A stretch of 64,000 nucleotides of DNA from Pyrenula massariospora (lineage: Eukaryota; Ascomycota; Eurotiomycetes; Pyrenulales; Pyrenulaceae): assembly GCA_021030905.1 (NCBI GenBank), contig JAGFMI010000013.1, positions 1,116,001 to 1,180,000 on the forward strand. Direction: 5' to 3'. Under the pieces are notes generated by a model. That model did no database searches, was not told the origin of the DNA, and saw only the letters and a program-made list of their open reading frames with translations. Shown piece after piece: positions 32,744-43,906 of this stretch (position 1 is its first letter; each line of letters opens with the position of its first letter). The position numbers were made by a program, and so were the translations under genes.

Positions 32744-33783
32744 TTCAGTGGACGAAAGAGCTTGATGAACGGCTTTCGAACTGTCTTTCCCGCTCAGATC
32801 CTTCCAATGGTGGTGAGAGATCCGAGAAGTCTGAATAACAGGAGAGTGTATATCAGAACATACATGGGCCAAGGATGTGTCGCGCCGCAGGAAAAGACGT
32901 GGTCGAAAATTTTCAAGTATCTCATTTCTACGTCGAAGACGCGATGCCGAGGTTGTAAAACGACCAGACAAAAGGATGATGACGATGCGGGCCGGTGTCC
33001 AAGGCTTGGCAGCCTTGTCCAGAGTCGACGTCTATCGATGAGAGATGCTTAACAACCTATGACAACGTGATCGTACGACCACCCAATTCCATTCAAACAC
33101 CTTCTTTGCTTCTATATTCTAACAAGCTGCTATCCTAGAGTCCTCAAGACCAGGCTACATGTGCGATTAGAAGCCCTCGCGCAGGATCCATAACGCTGCG
33201 ACCCGTGCAACCCCTTTCACTATCCGCCAACCAAGAGCTGCTTTCTTGTGCCAGGTCTCTGGCGCCTCTCTTTGCACACAATCTTTCTTTGCACAAACGT
33301 CTATTATATTTTTTCATATCCCTAAGCAAGAAATATATGTAATCGTGTAGAATATAATGTCGACAATGATCCCGTTCGCATACCCTCTACAATCCTTCTG
33401 TCGGGTCAGCAATATCGGACGATCATCCCAATTTGAACGGCAAGTAGACCCCTCCAAGGACAAAGTCTCACACAAGTCGAATCCTTCGAAATTCATATCG
33501 GAGAGCTCAGGCCAATCTCTGCTTACCCCGAGACGGAGAAACATGCCTCGTCTAGCTAACATGCTTATCAGTATGGCTTGCGGTATCCTCATCAATTTTT
33601 CATCTTCCCAACCTATCCATTGCATTTCTCTACCAGCCATTGACTAATAAGGGGACCTCAACTCTACTTAGTATTTTCTCTCTTTCTAGGAAGCATCTCT
33701 AGAATCGCTAGTGTCTGTATGTTAGTTGCGAAAGATTTGAATTCTCTACACGTTTTTGATCCAGCTAGGTCAAAAAGTTCAGC
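32744..33783. other. Divergent promoter LON2 / methyltransferase
   Basis: About 1 kb between divergent starts. The half next to LON2 keeps the LON2 frame open, without ATG, to about 32971; the rest is AT-rich with short frames only. Confidence 0.5.
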
Positions 33784-34859
33784 ATGCCATCCGAGCATCA
33801 GGTGCACGCCTTCTCAGAGCCTGCGTATGCCAAAAGCGATCTCACAAAGAAACATCCATGGTACCTACAAAGTATTGACAAACATCTCCTTCCTGAGGTC
33901 AGAGTCTTCGCTATCCTACTCGCTATGAAATTGCCCGCACAACGATCTGTTCAGCATCTACAACATTTTGAGCACTAACATGCTAATTCAGACTCGAGAG
34001 CTACTTGAAAAGTATAGTAAAATACCTCGGGAACGACAGTCCCAACATGTCCACCAGATTGTAAACACCTATTCTTCTTCTTCTTTGTTTCTTTTTGTCT
34101 TTCAATTTCGAGATAGCGATCCCTACCTCTCCCTAGCTACAAAATTGACGGCTTGGAATAACAATGCTGCAGCGCGATCGAGCATGGAATATCCGATCCT
34201 ACCCATGCACAGGTCTCGGGATATGGCTCGCTCCATATATTTCACACTCACCTGCATATCCGTCCATCTTGAAGCGTTTGCAGGTTGGCGACACCCTGAT
34301 GGATATTGGGTGTTTTCTCGGCGGGGATATGCGCCGCCTCGTCTTCGACGGCGTCCCGTCCGAAAACATGTATGGTGTCGACATTGTCAACCATTGGGAT
34401 GTTGGTTATGACCTGTTCCGAGACGAAGAACATTTCAAGGCGCACTTCATTAAGGCTGATATCTTGTCGACGGACGATCCGTCCCTGCTGGCGCTGAAAG
34501 GCCGTGTCGATATCATTTATATCTCGGCTGTGCTCCATCAGTGGGCACAGAAAGACCAACTTGAAGCAGCTAAAAAACTAGTCGCGTTCTCAAAGCCTGG
34601 CTCGCAAGTGGTGGGCTACCAAATGGGAAATCTGGAGCCGCAAGCATTTCTCAATCGACACTTACAGGTGACGCAGTGGAGACATGACCCAGCATCGTTC
34701 AAAGAGATGTGGGAAATTGTCGGAGCTGAGACTGGTTCGTCGTGGGAGACACAGGCTCGTTTCTGTCCCTGGGAGGAGCTTGGCTGTGATCCAAAGGATC
34801 AACATTGGCTTGAGACAGGAGATCAGATTCTCGATTTTGTCGTCACAAGAACGCATTGA
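33784..34859 (+). CDS. SAM-dependent methyltransferase, AusD/fungal secondary-metabolism type
   Basis: About 289 residues. Class I methyltransferase fold with SAM-binding motif LMDIGCFLGGDMRRL, followed by GVDIVNHWDVGYDLFRDEEH and VDIIYISAVLHQW. The preceding segment RDRAWNIRSYPCTGLGIWLA corresponds to the R-x-W-x-I-R-x-Y-P-C-I-G motif of fungal methyltransferases such as AusD and TdiE-like enzymes. Exons: 33784-33897, 33992-34060, 34173-34859. Intron 1 is GTCAGA...AATTCAG (94 bp) and intron 2 GTAAAC...GCTGCAG (112 bp), longer than most here. Exon 1 carries YAKSDLTKKHPWYLQSIDKH and exon 2 TRELLEKYSKIP, both in line with the family. The substrate is unknown. The neighbours are housekeeping genes, so it does not sit in an evident biosynthetic cluster. 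Confidence 0.82.
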
Positions 34860-35322
34860 ATCTACGCATATGAGGATTTTTGTACCACAGTATTTTTATG
34901 TAGGAAGTGAACTTGCCGATCTATAGATGAGCGTGATCTGTATACTATTGCATGAACGCGTGGTCCCAGTGCACGAGAGTGAAGGGGAGGCGCACCATCG
35001 ATAGTAACTCTTGCACTGGCTAAGGCGCCAAGAGCGCACCTGTCGCGCTCGAGAGAAAAATTCACCGGCTCCTTGTCAGCATTGAAACTACATATTCGCC
35101 GGTTTCTCAATTGCGGATCAAGGATTTTAATTATCTAACTCAGAGTCAAAAAAATCTGTATGATGTAGCCGGATCTATACGTTCGAAACCTATCATAAAT
35201 CGTCGGCGCTTCAATCTCGGCACTAATCATTTATGCTTCAAAATTTTACGTTCATATAACTTCTTGACGCTCGCCTGAATTGTGAAGTTACAAATTTTGG
35301 GAGGCTAATTCTGCACCACCAA
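34860..35322. other. Promoter region of HEM3
   Basis: AT-rich. Contains an eight-codon upstream frame (ATG at 35233, stop ending 35259) that would lie about 64 bases before the HEM3 start if transcribed. No gene is seen. Confidence 0.45.
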
Positions 35323-36449
35323 ATGGCCTCCGCCCCGTCGATTTACACTCAGGATCAGGCAGTCGCACAAACCTTGCCCTCAATTAAGATAGGAACGCGC
35401 AAATCTAAGCTCGCGCTCACTCAGGCCAACTTCGTATCTGATGCCATACGAGAGGCATGGCCAGATCAGAACCTCGAGGTCTGCGGGCACAATACCGCCG
35501 CTGGCGACGTTGACAAGATTACTCCATTCAAGGATATGCCAGTGAAAAACATCTGGACGCACGAACTGGAACGGATGCTGGTGGAGAAGGAGCTTCATTT
35601 ACTTGTTCATGCATTGAAGGGTAGGTAGGGAATTGGTAAAGCTCTGAGGGGTTGTACATTGCTACCTCTTGAGCCGAGAGAGCTGACCGCTTCCATTGCG
35701 CTACAGATGTACCGACCCAACTTCCTTCAGGGTGTGCCCTGGGTGCTATTCCTGTGCGGGAGGACCCGAGGGATGTATTTGTGGCGAGAGAAGGGAGCAG
35801 TGTAAAGTCAATAGTGGACCTGCCGCCCGGAAGCGTGGTCGGCACGTCTTCGATTCGGCGGACGGCGCAAATCGCTCTGAAGTATCCGCATCTCCAGGTG
35901 CAAGACATGAGAGGTAACGTTCCTACGAGGTTGGCGAAGTTAGATGCGGAAGGTGGATCGTTCAACGGGTTGATCCTAGCAGCAGCAGGGTTGATACGGC
36001 TGGATCTCGGTCACAGGATAACGCAATTCCTGGATTCGAAAAACGGTGGGATGTTGCACGCTGTCGGGCAAGGGGCGATAGGGGTAGAGATCAGAGAAGA
36101 GGATGACAATGTGAGGAAACTTGTTGCCCCTATCGACCACGCACCAACTTCTCTAGCATGTCTAGCTGAGAGGAGCCTGCTGCGGACTTTGGAAGGCGGT
36201 TGCAGCGCACCTCTTGGTGTGGAGACGGAGTGGGAAATGGCTAAGGCGATACTCACGATGAGAGCCGCGGTGGTAAGTCCAGATGGTAAGGAGAGCGTGG
36301 AGCTGTCGCAGAACAGTATTGTCAAGCGGCCCGAAGATGCGGAGAGGTTTGGTTTCGACGTCGCTCAGGAGCTAGTTAGGAAAGGTGCGGGTAAAATTCT
36401 AGCCGATATCCAGGAGAGAAAAAGACCGACTGAAGTATTGGAGCTTTAA
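35323..36449 (+). CDS. HEM3: Porphobilinogen deaminase (hydroxymethylbilane synthase)
   Basis: 346 residues. Cytosolic third enzyme of haem synthesis; condenses four porphobilinogens into hydroxymethylbilane. Seen: IGTRKSKLALTQANFV at the start of domain 1, HALKDVPTQLP, VGTSSIRRTAQI, VQDMRGNVPTRLAKL and EGGCSAPLGVETEW, whose Cys (near 265) carries the dipyrromethane cofactor. Exons 35323-35620 and 35707-36449. The intron (GTAGGT...CTACAG, 86 bp) splits the Asp codon of HALKD, the conserved active-site motif (SLKD in many species), and starts with a GTAGGTAGG run. TAP42 is convergent about 316 bp away. Confidence 0.96.
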
Positions 36450-36765
36450 AACAAGGAAGCAATGTTCATAATTCATGCCTGTTTAGCTTAAATTTCATGG
36501 ATGGCTTTGGTCCTTGACTAAGTTTTTCTGATAGAAATGAAAAGGAGTGGCCTCATTGGAAAACCGGGGAGGATACAGCAACATTCCCTGAAATGTTCAT
36601 GCGATTTGCAAACTTTTGCTTGAGGCGGTCCTGATGACGGCATATGATATTTGCCACGAAGAGCTGTCGAAAGCGTTAAAATACTGACAGTAGATCTTTA
36701 CAGTCGATCAGCCAGACTACGAGAGTTATGATCAGTGACCGAAGTTCCACTGAATTTGAACGCTT
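36450..36765. other. Convergent intergenic stretch (HEM3 / TAP42)
   Basis: 3' flanks of HEM3 and TAP42. Nothing else is seen. Confidence 0.5.
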
Positions 36766-37930
36766 TCAGCCCCTATTCAGAGTGTTTCCTGCGCCTTTGG
36801 GATTGGCTTCAGTGAACTCATCCCACGCTCTCGCTTTCATGGTTTCTTCGTCTACTTTATCCATATCGTCTTCATCAACAAATTCTTCTTGCTCGTTATT
36901 ACCGCCCTGTAGAATGCCATTCCTCCGCTTTTCTTCTTCCAGATAATCCTCAATAGTCATGGTGGGAAGATTATGGCTGGGCTGGAAGACACCCTGACGG
37001 AGCTGGGTACGGCGGTCGGTGACTGTGAACAGCTGCAGCGGTCTTCCTTTACTATCTAAAAGTGGTCCTCTGCGGCCCTGGGTAAGTTCACGAAGTGGGC
37101 GGTCCAATTTTTCAGAATAACCGTCGCGGTTAGATTCATCGCTCCGACTCTCATATCGACCCTGCTCTTCAGGTTTAGGTGTGGTTGACGCTTGCGAAAG
37201 TATCGTAAGTTCCTGAGAGATTAAGTCCAGCGCAGGGAAAGATTGATGGGTGAACATCTTGACCTCCGCAAGATAGAATGTCCGGCAAGTTTCGTCGTCG
37301 GCTTCAGGACGTGACTGACGCTCAGAAAGTAGCTACTTTTAATTTCAGTAGCTTGTCCAATACAAACAACAAAGGCAACCGTACCTTCAACTGCGCTTTT
37401 AACGCTTGCTCTTCCTTATACCTTGCAACTTTGTGCTCACGCCGCTGCGCTGGATTTTCTATTGAGCCGAGTGTAAAATTTTCTGGATCCTCTGAAAATC
37501 TCTCGTATAATTTCATATCAGATCGAGATATTAGGTCGTAATCTCTCAGGCGTGTGAGAAATATTTCGTAAAGATTCAACGCACGTCGCAGTGTCGCTTT
37601 CCTATCCAATCCATGTTTTTTCAAAAGCAGTTGAGCGAGGAGGTATTCGGTTGACATATAACTAAGATGATTCAGTAAGGTCGGAAGCTGCTATAAGGAA
37701 GAGGCATACCGGATGTCTGCAGTAGCCACGTCTTCAACGATCTCGTTCGGACTGAATATTGATAGACGGTCTACCAACGATACAGCATCTTCGAAGTCAC
37801 TGATAGCTCTCGCCAGAGCCTCCACACCGTTCGGTGTTGTAGAATCCAGGCCAGATTCTATGCCTGTGAGCCGTTGCTTCGCGCGGTCGAATGTGGCGCG
37901 GAGGCTAAGATCAAGCTCGTCTACCCGCAT
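36766..37930 (-). CDS. TAP42: TAP42/alpha4, PP2A-associated TOR signalling protein
   Basis: About 354 residues. Binds PP2A-type phosphatase catalytic subunits and links them to TORC1. Helical TPR-like N-terminus (MRVDELDLSLRATFDRAKQR, ADIR/YMSTEYLLAQLLLK, RRALNLYEIFLTRLRDYDLI, NPAQRREHKVARYKEEQALK) and the C-terminal block LRQGVFQPSHNLPTMTIEDY followed by acidic DEDDMDKVDEETMKARAWDE, both hallmarks of the family. Exons: 37930-37710, 37661-37385, 37332-36766. Intron 2 (GTACGG...AAGTAG, 52 bp) rejoins LKAQLK/LLSERQSRPEADDETCRTFY and then LAEVKMFTHQSF. Divergent from DCL1, about 940 bp away. Confidence 0.93.
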
Positions 37931-38048
37931 TGTTTAGAGGGCGCCGAGATCCCATTCCTTGAGCACACTGAGTTGCCGCTTCAGTGATGCAGCTGTCGGA
38001 GGCCCAGAAGTTGAATGTTTTTGCACTTTGTTGCGAGGCGAGGTCCTT

Positions 38049-38075
38049 GGTAGGTACCTGAAATATCTACCTACC
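38049..38075. repeat. Inverted repeat GGTAGGTA / TACCTACC
   Basis: Perfect 8-bp arms with an 11-base loop, in the TAP42/DCL1 divergent promoter. Uses the same words as the cluster at 15517-15536. Confidence 0.6.
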
Positions 38076-38767
38076 GTAGTACACCTCGACTAGATAGATA
38101 GTGGGTTCCGCTCCTCGCCCCGCAGTCCCGGCGACGGTCAACAATTTATGGAACTCCCAACTTCATTTTGTCCAGATCCGTCGCCGTCAAGACTTTCCTT
38201 CCGCCATGCATCCCTCAAGATGTTGTTGTAGACTAAGGTAACCCGTTGCTAACATGAAAATTGGGAAAGAAGGGGCTCCGCAACAGAGTTGTTTCGTCGA
38301 CGTCCTCCTGGCTAATGAGCCCTCACAGTTATTGCCCTTTCACGTCGCACCCAGGAGCTCTGGGTCTAATCACGTACTGCCCATTGGCGCGGCAACATTT
38401 CTATGTATTCTCCAAATGACAAGAAAGCTGGGTAGCTGAAGTCTTCCCCAATCACTTCTGCTGTAACTTGCAGCTGCATAACCTCGCTGTAGTCTTTCAT
38501 TCCCGGCTCTCCTGTCCCCTCTAACCGTGTCCGAAAAAAAGTGTTGAATAAGAGCATGCAATGCAAAGGCTATCATGACGCTGCATGCATAGCGAAGATA
38601 GATAATCTCATTCAACGAAGGTAGGAGTATGGAAGCGAGCTGACTGTTTACCAGTCCTATCGATTGCTCCTCGACTTTGCTAAACTGCAATCACCCGTGA
38701 TTTCAGCACCAACCTTTCACTCATTCACCGCAACTTGCCACGGGAAAAGAGCAACCTTCATAAACGC

Positions 38768-38779
38768 ATGATCCTGTAA
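38768..38779 (+). promoter_or_regulatory. Short upstream ORF ahead of DCL1
   Basis: ATG-ATC-CTG-TAA, 91 bases before the DCL1 ATG at 38871. It matters only if it lies in the transcript. Confidence 0.25.
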
Positions 38780-38870
38780 AAATTCGATACAAACATCGAC
38801 CCAAAATTGTTCGCAGTTTTGCCTCCACACCAGAAATCCAGGTGCTTTGATTCTGATTGAGGTGGCGGAC

Positions 38871-41800
38871 ATGGAGTTCGACCAGTCTAGCGATGAAGAT
38901 ATCGACGATAGGCCGCTCCCTGCGTCTTACACCGGGCATGGGCGGAGATTGGCTCAGAACGCTGCATTCAATGAATGGGTCGCGCAAGAAGCAGCCAGGA
39001 CGTCGCCGCCCAGCGAAGTTGAAACTAAATCAAAGTCTTTAGAGCCACCTGTCGACGTTCAAACTGCCGCCCAACTCGCAAATAGTGGCCAAGCAGCAAA
39101 AATAATCCACAAGGCAAGGGGCTACCAGACAGAGCTTTTTGAACGTGCAACCAAGCAGAATATCATAGCTGTGCTAGACACTGGTTCCGGCAAGACGCTA
39201 ATCGCTGCCATGCTCCTAAAGCATGTTCTCAACCAAGAATATCTCGATCGCGCAAATGGTCAATGCGAACGAAGTGCATTCTTCCTCGTGCACAGCGTTA
39301 CCCTGGTCTTTCAGCAACATGCTGTCCTTGCAAACAATCTGGCCAATAAAGAAATAGGAAGGCTGTGTGGCGCAGATGGTACAGATCTGTGGGATCGTGT
39401 AGAATGGACAAGGCAACTTAAGAAGTACAATGTCATTGTTTGCACAGCTGAGGTCTTGCATCAGGCATTGCTCCATTCTTACATCAAGATGAGCGGCATC
39501 AACTTGCTTATCTTCGATGAAGCACACCACTGCCACGACAATCATCCTTACGCGCGCATTATCAAAGACTACTATTTTTCATGTCCATCAAAGCCTCGAA
39601 TGTTTGGGATGACTGCTTCTCCTGTCAACGCGAAGACAAATCCTATTCAGGCGGTAGAACGCCTCGAGACCATGCTCAATGCCCGAATCGCGACAACCTC
39701 TTCTCTTAGCCTTGACGGGCACTTTTCACGGCCGGATGAGATAAACTGGGTGTACTCTCAGCTGCGCCCGCCGTTTGAAACGGATCTTTATCGAAAACTC
39801 AAGTCATCGTGTAATATCGGAGAACTGAAGAAAGTGTTCGCATATACCAAGCAAGCAGCATCTGAGCTCGGTCCGTGGTGTGCCGACAAAATATGGCAGT
39901 TTGAGCTTGACGAACAGGGTGCTACTGGCCTCCAGAGGAAACTTGAAAGATGTTGGGCCAAGGGCGATAAGAACCATGAAAGGAAAGATGATGAGATCGG
40001 AAAGGTGCACCGCGCAGCTGACATAGTCGCCAACTCCCCCTTTGAGGACCCTGTTCCTACGCATGTTACACTAAGTTCCAAAGTTCTTCTTCTTTGGCAC
40101 AAGTTAGAAGAGTATTTTGAACGCCCGTCAAGCACTCAGTGCATCGTTTTTGTCAGGCAAAGGCGGACAGCAATTGTACTGACAGAACTTTTTGAGCATG
40201 CTGGTATTGAACACTTGCGCTGTGGTACCCTGGTGGGCATTCAACATGGAAACACCGGCTCCATGCAGAATTCATTCCGACGCCAAATGCTCACAATGCA
40301 GTGTTTCCGAAAGAAAGAACTCAATTGTCTCTTCGCCACGTCCGTGGCCGAAGAGGGCCTTGATATCCCTAGTTGCAACCTTGTTATACGATTTGATCTG
40401 TACCAGACAATGATCGAATACATGCAAAGCAGGGGGCGTGCGAGACAGCAGAACTCCATTTACGCACATATGCTTGAGCAACACAATTCCGTTCACCAAG
40501 ATCGCCTCGATGGAGTCAAGACAGCAGAGTGTGAATTAAAAGATTTTATCAGCACGCTTAAAGAGGATCGACTGCTAGATTTCGAGCCGCATCTTGAAAG
40601 AATGCTTCACAAAGAGCGTTTCCTGAAGTCTGTTGTCATTGATGAAACAGGTGCAACTCTTACCACGCGATCAAGTCTGATCGTCCTAGAGCATTACGCA
40701 AATTCTCTACAGTACGAGGACGCAACTTATAACCATGTCATCTATACTTTGAAAACAGAAGGCGATATGTTCCAGTATCAGACATGTCTTCCAGAGGCTT
40801 CTCCGGTTGCAGGGGTTGCTGGCGAATCTTGTCCAAGCAAATCTTCCGCTAAGCAATCGGCTGCCTTTAATACGTGTTTAGCGCTTCGGAAGCGTGGGCT
40901 TTTGGATAATTACTGGAGAACCACTTATCACAAGCGACGTCCAGAAATGGCAAATGCTAGACTCGCAATTACGTCCAAAGTCCAGCACCAATATCCAATG
41001 CTGACAAAATCGACTTTCTGGAAGCAATACCACGATCAGTCACCGAAAGCATTATTCGTGACCGCCATAACGCTGCAGAGCAAAATGCCTCTCACAAAGC
41101 CGACTAAACCGATGCTTCTTCTAACGCGACGCTCCCTCCCAGAGATGCCCAGCTTTTCCGTGTTTTTGGAGGGCGACATTGAGACCCAGGTTGTACTCAC
41201 AGCTACCAGTGGAGAATTGCAAATGCAGCATGGTCTCCTCGACTTACTTACTGTTTTCACCCTGAAAATGTTCGATGACATCTTTCACAAATTCTTTGAG
41301 CGCAACGACGATATTATGTCGTACTGGGTAGCTCCAGCGAAGATATCTTCAGATCAAGGACTTCCCGCACTTACCCCTGACGTCCTTGATTTTCGCATGC
41401 TGCGAGAAATTGCTGAATCAGAGCGTGTAAAATGGGTTCCTAAAACGGACCCTCAGCTCTGGACTGACAAATTTCTCGTAGACCCTAATAGCGGTAAGTA
41501 TCGCTATCTATCCGGAAATGTTATCCCTGGTCTTGGTCCACACAGCCCAGTGCCCGCATCGTTTCCGCACCGTCGCACACGTATGCGATGTCTCTTGGAG
41601 TACACTTCTTCCCTCTTTCCGAACTCGCGCAAGAAATTTGTACAGATAGCAGACAAGGAGCAGCCCGTCCTCGCTGCGGAACTGGTAAGTTTACGACTAA
41701 ACATATTGGATCGAGTTGGAGAAAAAGAATGTGTGGAACAATCAATTCAATACCAGGTCTGCCCTGAAGCCCTCGAAGTCTCTCCTTTCCCCCTCCCGTT

Positions 41801-43431
41801 AGCAGGGGCTTGTTTAAATCTACCAGCAATTCTTAGTAGACTCGAGTCTTATCTCATAGCCCTCGAAGCCAGCCAGCTCCTTGGTCTTGAAATGTCAGCA
41901 GGTCTAGCACTTGAGGCACTTACAAAAGATTCAGACAATACAGAGGAGCATCAGCAGGAGCAAATGCATGTCCAGCGAGGTATGGGCAAGAATTATGAAA
42001 GGCTTGAATTTTTAGGTGATGCATGGCTAAAAATGGCAACATCAATCAGTTTGTTCGTTTCGCACCCTGGAAATGACGAGTACGATTTTCACGTGCAGCG
42101 TATGCAGATGATCTGCAACCAAAATCTCTACGATGCGGCCGTCGATGAGAAACTGTCTCTTACGAGGTTCATACGTACACAAGGTTTCAATCGGCGAACT
42201 TGGTATCCCGAGGGTCTCCGTCTACTCAGAGGGAAGGAGCCTGAGTTTGAAGCCTTTCATGGCCTTGCCATGAAGTCGATTGCGGACGTATGTGAAGCCT
42301 TTCTTGGAGCTGCATATATTACAGGCAAAGACTCCAACAATCTTGATATGGCGGTACAAGCGGTTTCAAGGCTAGTGCGCCACGAAGATCATACCGTGAC
42401 GGCCTGGAACGATTATTCCAAGGTCTATTGTCTACCTTCGTACCAAGTACAGCCTGTAGACGGTGTCGATCTACATCTATCATCCGAGATTTTCGATAAG
42501 TTAGGGCACAAATTTCAGTACCCTCGCCTGCTTCGGTCTGCCTTGACACATCCTTCTGATTCGTGGTCACCAGTGCCAAATTATCAACGATTAGAATTCC
42601 TAGGCGATGCTCTTTTTGACATGGTAGCGATCGAGTACATTTATCGTTCGTTCCCTGATAGAGATCCACAATGGATGACCGAGCATAAGATGGCAATGGT
42701 CTCAAACAAATTCTTGGCCGCGGTTGCTGTTGAGCTCGATTTGGACAAGCATCTTAGTTTCAACGGGGTTCATTTGACCCGTCAAATCTGTAACTACTCA
42801 AGGCAAATCAGAGACGTCCTGCAAGAAGGTACAGAAAATGTCGACAAAGATTACTGGACATTTATTGACCAGCCTCCCAAATGCCTATCCGACGCGGTCG
42901 AAGCTTATATCGGTGCAATTTTCATCGACTCTGGCCTTGACTTTTCAGTGGTGGAAGATTTCTTTCATAAAAATATTCTTTGGCATTTCGAAAACATGTC
43001 ACTCTACGACACATTCGCCAACGCTCATCCCACAGTAAATTCCCATCCTACAATTTTGAAGTGCGAGCTAATGGAGCTTAGACGTTGCTATACAAGCGCT
43101 TAACGGACGAGTATGGCTGTTTAGAGTACCGACTGATGACGGAGGACTTATTTCGTGATGATGGCGGCATTCCGAGGATCATGGCTGGCTTGATGATACA
43201 CACCAGCGTAAGTCGCCTTTCTATATGTGTATTGGCTTGTTGAGGCTGAAAATCAGATCACAGAAAGTGGCATGCTCTGTAGCCTCCTCAGGAAAGACCG
43301 CCAAGGTCAGGGCCAGCGAGAATGCCTTGCGGCTCCTAGAAGGATTGACGCTGCCTGATTTTCGAGCACGGTTTGGATGCGACTGTCATCGGAAGGCATT
43401 TGAAAGCCATATCAAGGGGATCGTGCCTTGA
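38871..43431 (+). CDS. DCL1: Dicer-like RNase III, DCL1 type
   Basis: About 1485 residues; cuts long dsRNA into small RNAs for silencing. Domains in order: helicase with Walker A LDTGSGKTLIA (near 103) and FDEAHH (near 215), helicase C with SVAEEGLDIPSCNLVIRFD, Dicer dimerisation domain (SLIVLEHYANSLQYEDATYN, near 600), a PAZ-like region, RNase IIIa (YERLEFLGDAWLKMA, near 1043; IADVCEAFLGAAY) and IIIb (YQRLEFLGDALFDMVA, near 1238; LSDAVEAYIGAIF), then a dsRBD and a Cys-rich FGCDC end. DPQWMTEHKMAMVSNKFLAA points to DCL1 over DCL2. Exons: 38871-43034, 43082-43207, 43264-43431. Intron 1 (GTAAAT...GCTTAG) rejoins FANAHPT/TLLYKRLTDEYGC; intron 2 rejoins MIHTS/KVACSVASS. All acidic RNase III residues I can check are kept. 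Confidence 0.95.
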
Positions 43432-43902
43432 ATCTGAGACCACGATATCTGGATTAAACGTAATAGATATGATGAAAATTTACCGTATCAGCATCAACCA
43501 TTTACGGTCATGTGTATCAAAATGACATGCTGCATCGCCAGTCATATTGCAGTGTTGCAGGTAGGCAGGAAGCCTGCGTGGGTCCCTGATTTCAGGTAGC
43601 TATCCGCGGGATGGGTGTGTTGACAAGAGACCCCTGGCAAGATCACGTGCTTAACGGTAAAGTTTCCTCATCAGCATGTCTGCCAAGCTTTCCTGGGGAT
43701 TTCGTAGCGCGGCCGGCACGCGGAACACGCCGCGTCTCCGAAATAATCAAACAGACTGCCCATTCCGTAGAGAAGACCTAGCAAACATCCATCAAAGCCG
43801 CCAAAGATTTTTGGCCTGATGGAAAAGGTCCTGCTCACAGTGCAGAACCTCCAATAATGAATTTATGACCATTTCAATTCCACTGTGGCTGCTTCAGCTA
43901 AC
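43432..43902. other. Intergenic stretch DCL1 / dynein heavy chain
   Basis: Promoter of the dynein gene. It ends with two short upstream ORFs (43857-43868 and 43865-43906) described separately. Confidence 0.5.
43857..43868 (+). promoter_or_regulatory. uORF1 ahead of dynein (ATG AAT TTA TGA)
   Basis: Three-codon frame whose TGA stop (43866-43868) overlaps the ATG of uORF2 (43865-43867) as ATGA. Position in the transcript is assumed. Confidence 0.4.
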
Positions 43903-43906
43903 ATGA
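43865..43906 (+). promoter_or_regulatory. uORF2 ahead of dynein, stop overlaps the main ATG
   Basis: Thirteen codons ([13 protein letters not shown]). Its TGA (43904-43906) overlaps the dynein ATG (43903-43905) as ATGA, so uORF1, uORF2 and the main ORF are chained by two stop-start overlaps. The main ATG has A at -3; the uORF2 ATG has T at -3 and is weak. Confidence 0.45.

Larger units (their letters stand above)
37931..38870. other. Divergent promoter TAP42 / DCL1
   Basis: About 940 bp. Contains an inverted repeat GGTAGGTA/TACCTACC (38049-38075) with an 11-base loop. A three-codon upstream frame (ATG ATC CTG TAA, 38768-38779) lies about 90 bases before the DCL1 start. No gene is seen. Confidence 0.5.

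Noticed and set aside
43885-43902. GTG at 43885 as the dynein start
   Set aside because: Nuclear fungal genes start with ATG; the ATG at 43903 keeps the family N-terminus and has A at -3.
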